Assembly (NCBI RefSeq): GCF_038396675.1
Contig: NC_088924.1
Location: forward strand, 36,246,001-36,310,000
Direction of reading: 5' to 3'
Source of the DNA: Hydra vulgaris
Lineage: Eukaryota; Cnidaria; Hydrozoa; Anthoathecata; Hydridae
DNA length: 64,000 nucleotides
Under the pieces are notes generated by a model that saw only the letters and a list, made by a program, of their open reading frames with translations, was not told the origin of the DNA and ran no database searches. A program made the position numbers and the translations under genes. Below are positions 52,303 to 64,000 of this stretch, piece by piece. Each line of letters opens with the position of its first letter. The first letter of the stretch is position 1.

Positions 52303-53568
52303 ACCAGTCCTTTGCGTAAGAGGTGTGCATTTGCATGCCTTATATGACCACACATATAATACTTGTTTTGACAACTTGGCCACAGGTTTTTGCAAGTTTT
52401 GATAATTAGCACATTTAAATAATACATTAAACAAAACAAAGCAAATTTAAATTAAAATAAACATTTCAAAATTCTATTAACAAATGTTAATAGAATTTTG
52501 AAACAATTTTTCATTTTGTATTATATTCCATATTACATTAAAAATTAGACAAATTTAAAGAAATAATTTCATCCAAGCTTCTAATTATAACTCGAGCACT
52601 TTATTGCAATGTTATAAAAGGCGATCTTTGAAAAAAATATTCAGATTAGAGTTTAAGACAAGAAGTAAGAAATGAGTACAAAAGCCATTAAAAAATCATT
52701 ACAATCATTACAGTTATTATCTTTCCATGATTTTATCATGGAAAAATAATAACTAATAAAAAAAAATTAATTTAAAAAAACATTTTTACATTACAAATAC
52801 ATAAATATATTTAGAAATAGATTTTAAAAAATTTCATAGACATGTTTCGTTCCTTGGCTCTCATTGCATATCATAGCCAAAAAAAGCACCCTAAATATAA
52901 GAAAACAAAATAGTTAAAATAATCTTGTAATTAAATTAACAAAATAGTTAAAATAATAAGTAATTGCATCTGCAAACAATTTTTAACTACCATAATAACT
53001 TTTTACTTTTATATTTAGTTGTACCACTAAATTTTATTAAATTTCATGGCACTTATAAACAGTCTAATTTACATACGTTTTTTAAGATTGTGCTGTGTTA
53101 AATATATGGATTTCTAAAAAAAATAAATAAAAGTCTTAAAGGGGAAAATGTGGGCAACCGCCCTCATGGCTCTCACTATGTATCCGCCCTTGTATTAGCC
53201 TATTTATTTATAGGAGGGAATAATAAAGATTAATATTGCTGTGATAATTTTTTTTTAACTTTGGCTTACAATTAAGTTAACATTAATCAATAAATGTTTT
53301 AATTTTTTTCTGGTTATTCTTGTATTTATTTAGTCATTCTTAAATAATTTTTTTTTTTTAGTTAAATTTTTATATATATATATTTTTTAATATTTTATTC
53401 TCTTTTTAGTTAGAGGGTTATTTATTTTGATTAAAGTTTACTTTGTTTTTTTAGCGCATTTTTTAAAAGCTATCAAAACATGCAAAGAGCCGTGGTCAAG
53501 TTGTCAAAACAAAGTATTATAGGTCATATAAAGTGTGTGACCGTACACCTCTTATGCAAAGGCCTGAC
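52303..53568. mobile_element. Inverted-repeat element bracketed by (TACA)n arrays
   Basis: The left end from 52304, CCAGTCCTTTGCGTAAGAGG then TGT, ...TTATATGACC, ATAATACTTGTTTTGACAAC, TTG.CCAC, TTTTGATA (to about 52403), is mirrored by 53466-53568 with few differences. The interior has a perfect 19-bp hairpin at 52464-52503 (core CTATTAACAAATGTTAATAG) and no coding capacity. The arrays lie exactly outside the two ends. Confidence 0.75.
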
Positions 53569-55610
<2,042 letters not shown>

Positions 55611-55611
55611 T

Positions 55612-56127
<516 letters not shown>

Positions 56128-56886
56128 CCACTTAACGAATTTGCTCGACATATGTCGAGCAAACTTTTTTAGCCAAAAAAAATTTGCTCGAGATATGTCG
56201 AGCATTATTAAAAATTGGTATACTTTGAGAGCTAGCTCGCTATATGTCGAGCAAAGCTTCTGATTGGTTATTATGATATCTGATGCGCTTCCTGTACGAT
56301 AAACTCTTCTTTTTATGACTGCCACGCGCCAATTTCATTATAATCTCAAGTAGTTTTCTATTATTTCAATGTTCATAAATTTATAGAATGCCTTATTTTA
56401 TTCTTATTATTTATAAATACGTGAAAGTTTCTTGTAATAAAACTACTTTTACAGTTAAAAATTTGAAATTTTTGTATGCGTGATTTTGCCTAGTCTCTAC
56501 AGTTTTACAGTGCCATAAATGTACATTTACGAAAGTTTATGTAATGTTATATAATTAGAGTTTTTAATAAAATCATAAATTTATAAATTTATTGAAATCA
56601 ACTTTATATTTTATTGTTTAGAAATAGAGGAAATTAAGTTTGCAACTAGGTTCACTTCAATTTTTCAAGAATTTTGCAAGAATTTTATGCAATATTGCAA
56701 TGCTCGACATATGTCGAGCAAGTTTTCAAAGGTCAATTAGGAAGGTCATAAATTATTAAAATATATTAAAATTTATTAATTATTATTATTTTCCTTTTTT
56801 GCATGGTTAAAACAGTAAAATCAATTAAAAAAAAAAATAGATTTGTTTTTGACACACTTTTGAAAATTAATAGGTTCGTTAAGCGG
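56128..56886. mobile_element. 759-bp piggyBac-type MITE with TTAA target duplication
   Basis: TTAA at 56124-56127 and 56887-56890. Ends CCACTTAACGAA and, on minus, CCGCTTAACGAA. Inside, a 24-bp perfect palindrome with core TCGACATATGTCGA (56140-56163), variants at about 56187-56207 and 56233-56254, and a 20-bp perfect palindrome at 56701-56720. No transposase. Confidence 0.82.
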
Positions 56887-56890
56887 TTAA

Positions 56891-58690
56891 TAAGCAATTT
56901 TTATATGAATAAACAGATAGCTTGTGCAAAAACTAAAAGCTCTTGTAAAAAGCAGTTTAGAAGAGCAGCTCGCATCCCTCGCCATGTTGGTTTTAGCAGA
57001 GCTTTTCTCCGCTCTCGCACTTATTTACTCCCGCTGGATCTTCTTGACTCAATGCATGGCTTCTGCTTGTGTCTCTGTTTTTATGACTAGGCAACTCATT
57101 CTATTATCTCCTAATGAGAGTAAAACTCCAAAATTCAGTTTTATTGTTCTGAAGCCTGCTGGTAGTCAGATTTTCTAAACCCTATGGTAGCTCTTAGAGA
57201 GATTCCATCAACCAAAAATACCAGAGTACTAACAGTGCTGTGTTGCGCGTAGATGGTATCCCTGTTTGTACTTTTGGTGTGCATTGTTGAGGCCACATTT
57301 GGAGCCCTTTGTTACGGCTTGAGTTTATTAATAGTACTGAGGCAATTGCTTGGACTATTGAATAGTGTACTGGGTACTATCTGTGATTTCAGTTCTTTAA
57401 CTAATTTAAAAAATAAACTAAAGTATCAAAAACTATAAAACATAAAGCACCATCATCGTCACCAAGTTCTTTAAATCTATCATTTTCTAATATTCGTGGT
57501 CTTCAAAGTAACTTCTCTTCTGTTGAGTCTTATCTCTTGCAAAGTTTACCAGACCTACTTGAGACTTATTTGAGTTTGTCTGTCTTATCTTGTGATCTTA
57601 GTGTTGATAGTTAACTTCTTTTAATTCATAAAGACTCCAATATTTGCATGCTTGGCCTGGGCATTTACATTCATAAGAATTTACCCATTTGTCAGGAAAC
57701 TAGGTTTGAATCCACAGACTATTCTTTAATGTGCTTTTGTTTAGCACCATTTCACTCTATCGTCTTTCTCTTTGTTCTATATTGCTCTCCTATATCTCAA
57801 GACTGCACTCTTTTTTGATGTTATTTCTGATCAAATTGACTAAGCCCTCTTTATCCTTTAGCCAATATCGTTGTTGTTGGTGACTTTAATGTTCATCACA
57901 CTGAATGGCTTGGCTCTAGTGTCAGTGACTCTGCAGGCAATAAGGCCCACAACTTTTTCCTTTCTCAATCTCTAATTCAAATAGTCAACTTTCCAACTCG
58001 CTTTCCAGACAATTCGAATCATTTACCTTCTCTACTTGATTTATGTCTTGTTTCTGTTCCTAGTCAGTACTCAGCTTCAGGTTTTAGAGAGATCATGGTT
58101 TGATCTCTCTAAAACTATTATCTTATTCTTCTTCATCATCAGAATCCCCCAATCATTGTATCCTTACAACTACCTTAAGGTTGACTGATCCATGATTTTC
58201 TTTGTGATGGCCCTTGGGTAGAAATCTTTTGTCGTCCTGCTGACAAATGTTCTTCTTATGTAACTTCTTGGTTTGAGGTTGGCATGGAATCTTTTAATCA
58301 AGCTTCACTCTTCTCCATAGTTTTCCTTTCATTGTGCTGCCCCAATTTCTAATCGTAACCATTACTTTTATATCTATCTTCAAAACAATTATTTGGAAAA
58401 CAGACGTCTGTTTACTATTGCTAGAAACCATTGTAGAAAGGTTTTGTCTAAAGCCAAAGCTCCAGAGACTAATTGAGAATTATTAACAGTGTCAATAATA
58501 AGTGCAAATCTGTTATTCCTCCTCTCTTGCATGGTTCAGATTTTGTTACCTCACTTAAAGACAAAGTTGAATTGTTTGCTATAAACTTTTCATCAATCTC
58601 ATCTCTTGATTCTACTAATCACATCCTACCTGATAAAGGTGACATCTCTTGATTCAACTAATCACATCCTACCTGATACAGGTTTTCTCT
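56891..58690 (+). pseudogene. LINE fragment: leader, AP endonuclease and linker
   Basis: 56891-57440 is leader or remnants of a first frame with no domain I can name. The endonuclease reads SNIRGLQSNFSSVESYLLQS near 57490, LETYLS near 57560, LGLGIYIHKNLPI near 57655, VVVGDFNVHHTEWLGSS near 57865-57920 (catalytic), QIVNFPTRFPDN near 57980 and LLDLCLVSVPSQYSASGF near 58035. The linker has CAAPISNRNHYFYIYLQNNY near 58340 and LENRRLFTIARNHCRKVLSK near 58395. A 47-bp tandem duplication lies at 58604-58685. Many stops. Same family as 48225-49410. Confidence 0.78.
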
Positions 58691-58719
58691 CAACAAGCCT
58701 ACAAGCAACCAGTATTAAG

Positions 58720-59770
58720 TTGGGAGTTACTACAAAACAAAAAATAAAGTTATAGAGCAATAAAACAGTTGACAGAAGATTTGAAAAGTTTAAGGTTGTA
58801 TGAGTCAGGAAAACATGAAGAGGGAGAGAGTACCGAAGGGTTGAAGTGCGCGGAAAAAACTAGACAAATAAAACTTTTTAGAGCATGCAGGGATAGATAC
58901 TGTAGATATATAAGACTTCGCTGAATGATGTGTCAAGCAAGAATGAGTATTAGTTGATGGAACTAAACATAGCTCCTTTCAGCAACAATTATGATAATAT
59001 TTGTAGAAAAGGGAAAAAGATTTAACTTTATGACAATGGCAGAGAAGCTCAAGTTTGGCAAATAGCAGTTCAAAGTTTATAAATGTAGTTGAACCTGCTA
59101 TCTCCAGAAAGAGCGTCATTATAAGAACCAGCCAAAACATGGTAACAGTATTTTATACTGGGAGGAATAAAAGATTTGTAGACGTAGATAATGAAATTAG
59201 GAGTAAGAAAATGGTGAGAACAATAAAGAGAGGCAACATTAGTGAATGCTAATTTTGTAATCGATTGTATATATGGTTTCCATGAAAGGTTAGTAGTAAA
59301 TGATAATCCAAGAAGATATAAAGAATAGGATTCAGTGAGTGGGTTGCTTTTCATTAATATAGGAATGTCGACATAATTAATTGAGTTTTGTTGGAGTTAA
59401 AATTTACAAGCCACTGTGTGCCTTAATCTGTTACTGAAGTGATATCACTTCAAGATCGGCTGCCTGTTCTATGCAATTGAAAAGAGAAGACTTTTTGTCA
59501 CGATAAGAGTATAAAATTGAGTCATCAGCAAGAAGAGCTACTTTAGATGTAAATTGTTTGGGAAGATCATTTATGTAGATAAAAAACAAAACAGACCCAA
59601 GGATAGAACCTTGAGGTACCCCATAAGTTACTGGAAATGAAAAAGAGTGTTGGACTTCAAGCATGACTTATTTATTAATAAAGCAGTTAGAAAGAAACGA
59701 TTTTATAATCTCAAAAACTTTCCTAGATACACCATATGAACAAGTTTATGAAGAAGACCAGCATGCCAAA
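58720..59770 (-). pseudogene. LINE RT and 3' region, opposite orientation
   Basis: Minus strand: YGVPQGSILGSVLFFIYIND then LPKQFTSKVALLADDSILYS (degraded FADD) at 59630-59510, AADLEVISL, LGLSFTTNLSWKPYIQSITK near 59320-59270, YKSFIPPSIKYCYHVLAGSY near 59190-59120. It continues in degraded form to about 58720. It abuts the plus-strand fragment tail to tail, so the two are not one simple insertion. Confidence 0.78.
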
Positions 59771-60450
59771 CTATTGATTGTCTGACAAAAGTTATTCAAT
59801 TCTAGGTGGTATTATTATCCAAGATGTTTTATAGGGATATTATTCATGTAGGTAAAAACACTGTGAACTAAACTGTAAAGCTATAGTGTTTATACAATAT
59901 ATTATATTGTATGGAAAGTTTTTTATATTTAAGTTTTTAAATACTTTAGTAATTTAAAATTAAAAGTTTTGAAATATTTAAAAAACATTTTATAACTTTT
60001 TTTTATAGATATTTTTGTTCATCTAATTTTATATTATAATTTTTATCATTAAATATATTTTCATGTGTAAGTTTTAAATAAATTTATAGTGATTTAAAAT
60101 TTCATTAAATTTGATATTTAAGGCCTTAAAATGTCATCAGCGATAAGTAAAAACACTTTAAATTGATAGCTTTTAAATGAGAAAGTTTTTGATAGCTCAA
60201 TAGCTTTAAAATGAAACTTGTTTGGCTTGCCTATTTCGGTCAAATAGAATGTTAGTTAATAGAACTTTTGTTGCAATATGCTATTTTAGAACTAATTTAA
60301 ATAAGCAACAAAGGCATTTAATGGGTGGGTTAAGATTTTGCACAAGGGCAGCAAATTTAATTGATGCATTTAAATATGTAGTATACTAGGTATTGGAATA
60401 AAAAAAAAATGGAATAAATGCAAAAATTAATTTTTTTTTTATTTACAAAT
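59771..60450. other. AT-rich spacer
   Basis: No gene seen in either strand. Confidence 0.4.
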
Positions 60451-63400
60451 GGGTAATTCCACATCAAATCACCCAGTCCATTGAACCATGTGTCTTCTTT
60501 TTGTGTTATATTTTGACACATTATTCCTAACTATAAAAAAATATTGCATGCAAAATTTCAGCTAAAAATGTTGAGCGGTTGACAAGATACTGCAATTTTA
60601 ATATTGACCTGGTTTCCCAAAATGACCCAGTTTTCATAACATTCTGAAAAAACATTTTTCTTAAAAAATAAGAAATAAAAATGGCAAAATTATGAAAATA
60701 AACATATATATATTTTTTTGATGCTGAATTCAATAAATGTACTTCAAATGCTGAAATATAAAAGGAACATGCTTAAAAGTTAATAAAACAACTAGTTTCT
60801 ATAAACCAACTTCGGGGCCCAATATCTCAAAACACCCCCATCAATTTTTTTTTTTTTTTTGCTGTTAATATTTTCAGCTGCATATAATCTTACTAGGCAC
60901 AAAAAATCTAACTAGAAAAGCTATTGAAACATGAAACTTTAATTTCAAAGATGTGTTACTTTTTCAAGAAATTCCCAAACAATATTTGTAAATAAAATAA
61001 AAATAAGTTAATCGTAATTTAAAAAGTTACTTAAATATACAAGATTTTTAAAGGTATCGAAGATGTAAGTTATTTTGACTGTGTTTGTAATAGTTCACAA
61101 TATTGTTCCCATTTTACTTGTACTTCTTCTATTTCAGCATTTTCAAACACATAGTTTCTACCAGAACTAGAGCAAGCTTGTGGAACAGATAGTTTTTTCA
61201 GTGTACCTTTCTTTTTGCTCTTCACATTGCAATTGTAAGTCCAATCCCTTTATGTAAATGAAGTTAACAACCTTGATTTTCTTAATACAAAACTCATACA
61301 AAGCTTCTGATGTGAGAATTTGGTTTCTGTATGGTCGTTTTAAACTTTTTTGTGCTGTTAATCTTTTAACAGTACCACCAATCCCATCACATGGTGACTT
61401 TTTTGCCACGTGGGACGTGGCAAAAAAGTTCCATTCAACTTTAAGGGCAAATTCGCTCTCTAGTTGGCATAGATTGTTAAAGCTTTTACAATTTTTGTAC
61501 TGTCCTGCGCAACCATCAGTGAATAAATGTAATTTGGACAGATTGAAAAATTTTATTTTTAATATTGGTATGATTAGTTGAAATATTTTGTACACATAAG
61601 TTACATCATGTGTAATGTTGTCTGATATAAAACAGTAAGAAATATGTTTCAGTACACCTTTATCATCTTTATAGTATATCACTAATGGATGAAAAGAACA
61701 TTGTTGGGTGTTCCAATGATAGCTTTGTATTTCATCTTGGACTACAAAAGCATAATTTTCAGCAAAGTCGCTAATAATGATAATGTTTGATTGATCCGTA
61801 TTTTGTTTAGTTGGTTAAGGTACTGTGATTGAGAGTGAGCAATAAAAGAATGATCTTATAGCTTTTCAAAGCAAGATACAAATAGTTCAACAAATGTTGG
61901 AACATCTGCTGTTAAACTCAATAGTGTTGCACGATCAGTAGTTTGCCATTGCTTGTAGTGTATCTCAAAATCATCTTTGTATTCTCCTAAAATCTCATAC
62001 AAATATTTGGTAAGGGGTTCTTTAGCAGGACAATTATCACACTGTGAAAGCATGCATTCTTTGTTTTCTACTGAACAAACGGTTTTCGAAAGGAAATTCT
62101 TATATTTTAGTCCAATATTTAAGGCATCTACTTGCAATATAGCATTTTGGTGATAAGAACAAACACAAACAGAATGTGTACCACTTGCACCTGGCAAAAT
62201 GCACCACTTTGGTCTAAGTAAAGCAAATTTTGAGTAACTTATTTGTATTTCTGGATTGTTTTCTTTGTATAATACATATAGTTCCTTTAAATTACACAAA
62301 AGCAGTTTTTTTTTGTTTATGGATGTTCTTTTGAATGCTAACATAATCTTTTTTTCCAGGCATAGTTCTACATAAATCACTCGAGTCATAAAAAAATTTA
62401 ACAGAATCTTCTATTTCTTTGTGTAAGATTTTACCTTTATACAACGGAGAGATAGCTAACAATCCTTTTTTATTAAAAATTTGTCTAGCCATTTTTGCTT
62501 TGTATTCTGTAACTGCAAAGTTATTTTGTACTTCTAATATTGACCAACTTGGGGGTGCTAAAAGTTGTTAAAAGTTGAACAATAGTCCTTTTGTCAGAAC
62601 ATAGAATTTTTTCTTTTATCAAGCTCATAATTTCATCAAAGTTGTCAGCCTTCTTTTTTATGTTATTTGTTTTATAACACAGTTTTGAGGGAATATTGAA
62701 TTGACTTTCAGATTTTCTAGTAACGTTACTTACCATTTCATTGATGCGCGCAACTTTTCGCTTTCCTTCTGAGAGTATATGTTTTGATGACTTTAAATTT
62801 TAGAGGAGATATATTAAAATTTTTGAGTTCTTTGGTCTCCTGTCTTTTTGATTTGAATGATATGATAATATTAGAAAATCCTCATCTTGTTCACCCTGAC
62901 TTTGCTTCTCTTCTTTAAGATCTGCTTTTCTGGCAATCTTTTGCTTACAAGGTTTGCAAAGTTTCTTCCCAGGAGCAATATTTAAACTACTTCTCATCAT
63001 TGTGATTCATTTATCGTAACTACTTTGAGATTTTCTAAAAGTAATTGAATTGTATAAAGCACAATTGTTTAAAATATTGGTAATGTTTTGGAAAATACAA
63101 ATTAAAAAAGTATATATATTAAAATATTTAAATTCTACTTCTACTTACTTGTGATTTTCTTTGTATGTTTATAGAATAGATCACAGCATGCTTTCTGCCA
63201 TATAGGATACATTTTCAAATATTCTGTAGTATGTCTTTCGCATAATATTGTTAAGTTTGATAGTTCAATGTTACAGGGTAATGATATAGTTATTTTTTCT
63301 TCATTGCTTAAAGTTTCAATAACATCTTGTTGGTCTTTGCATGCATCTGATGTCATTAAGCCAATAGAACACATCTTATAATTAATTACTTAGTATGAAT

Positions 63401-64000
63401 GTAATAGATTACTTAGTATGAATGAATTTTTAATATAGAAACAATTCAAACCTTTTCAGAACCCCTCTGTTGTATAATTTTTAACACTGATAAATATTGT
63501 TAATTTTCTTTAGAGATATATTTATATATATATACAATCTCTATATATATATCAAATTGTTAATTTGCTAAAATTTGAATAAAATTTTACCAATGTTGTT
63601 CTATAACTGAACTTTTTATAAACTAGTTATTATAAGCTTATACAAAACATAGTTGTTAAAATTTTTTTTAAATAAATGCACATCAATATCACACTTAATC
63701 AGTTTTTATATAAAAACAAAACAGGATGTTTTTTTCAGTTGTTAAGATCAAATAACTAAGTTATCATATAATTAAGACTTCCTTAAATATAACAAAATTG
63801 TTGTTTTTTTCAAGGAGTCTATAAACCAAACTTAATATTTTACAGAACTCTATTTGCAAGTTTTTTAAAATAATTTATTGAAAGTTTGATATATCTTTAA
63901 AATTAAAGTTCCATATGTTTCAGTTGTTTTTCCAGTTAGATTTTTTGTGCCTAGTAAGATTATAAGCAGCTGAAAATATTAACAGCAAAAAAAAAAATTT
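60451..64000 (-). mobile_element. DNA transposon with ~0.5-kb terminal inverted repeats, right end outside window
   Basis: Likely left terminus GGGTAATTCCACATCAAATC (60451). Segment 60845-60965 (GCTGTTAATATTTTCAGCTG, ATAATCTTACTAGGCACAAA then AAATCTAACT) is mirrored by 63885-64000 at the window edge. If the repeat is symmetric its outer 395 bp lie beyond 64000, putting the right end near 64,400. A transposase-like gene occupies the minus strand inside. The end sequence recalls Sola-type elements, a guess. Confidence 0.65.
61167..63374 (-). pseudogene. Transposase-like gene of an uncharacterised cysteine-rich family
   Basis: Blocks in order on the minus strand: 63374-63141 with CERHTTEYLKMYPIWQKACC, donor-like AAGTAAG near 63150; 63000-62800 with GKKLCKPCKQKIARK; 62736-62521; 62492-62292 ending PGKKDYVSIQKN; after a shift in an A run near 62310, LLLCNLKELY, LRPKWCILPGASGTHSVCVC, CMLSQCDNCPAKEP; then IISDFAENYAFV (61776), WNTQQCSFHP, LFTDGCAGQYKNCKSFNNLC near 61525, WNFFATSH, SPCDGIGGTVKRLTA near 61400. 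Asp in SDFAENY and TDGCAGQYKN are plausible catalytic residues. Proteins of this kind recur in cnidarian and arthropod genomes, by memory. At least two frameshifts in homopolymers; introns possible. Confidence 0.55.

Noticed and set aside
52130..52439. Cys/Met/Tyr-rich frames on the minus strand as a possible Cys-rich peptide gene
   Set aside because: They are (TACA)n translated plus flanking inverted repeat; no start context or homologous motif.

Overview
The window looks like a piece of a cnidarian nuclear genome, most likely Hydra. This is inferred from overall character, not from a database match. It is very AT-rich, carries long (TA)n and (TACA)n microsatellites every few kilobases, and is packed with degraded APE-type LINEs, hAT, Tc1, pogo/Tigger, piggyBac, CACTG-ended and Transib/RAG1-like DNA transposons and many short inverted-repeat elements (MITEs). 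There is no sign of bacterial gene organisation. Genes have introns and non-coding stretches are long.

Only two loci look like host genes. One is a three-exon PRD-class homeobox gene at 19711-20836 (+). It has an N-terminal eh1-type repressor motif (FSIDMILG) and a Q50 homeodomain split by an intron between positions 46 and 47, and it most resembles the homeobrain group. The other is a 243-codon open frame at 50922-51653 (+), built of two ~107-residue repeats, with a splice-acceptor-like sequence just before its ATG.

Layout: 1-10.6 kb is a three-level nest, an old LINE (+) split by a hAT transposon (transposase on -), itself split by a nearly intact LINE (-) with a 6-bp target duplication. 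10.6-19 kb holds fragments of an IS630/Tc1-type (DDE_3) and a ZMYM1-like hAT transposase, a MITE, tandem repeats and (TA)n. 19.7-20.8 kb is the homeobox gene. 21.36-24.30 kb is a Transib/RAG1-like transposon whose ends carry CACAGTG/CACTGTG, and 24.3-25.2 kb is an inverted-repeat element abutting it. 25.8-39 kb has MITEs, a pogo/Tigger relic, an RNase H relic, LINE tails and large TA arrays. 39.06-45.3 kb is a LINE (-) split by a ~5.06-kb CACTG...CAGTG element that contains minisatellites, hairpin MITEs and a tRNA-derived SINE-like repeat. 45.5-49.4 kb has further LINE relics. 50.9-51.65 kb is the duplicated-motif gene. 52.2-55.8 kb has an inverted-repeat element bracketed by (TACA)n and a Tc1 element with doubled terminal repeats (IR/DR) lying in (TA)n. 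56.1-56.9 kb is a TTAA-flanked piggyBac-type MITE. 56.9-59.8 kb has two LINE fragments tail to tail. 60.45 kb to the window end is a DNA transposon with ~0.5-kb terminal inverted repeats, whose right end lies outside the window.

The mobile elements do not work together as a system. They are successive insertions at different stages of decay. The most unusual item is the Transib/RAG1-like element, which keeps the acidic catalytic positions and zinc ligands recognisable in RAG1 but has an in-frame triplication between its first two catalytic positions.
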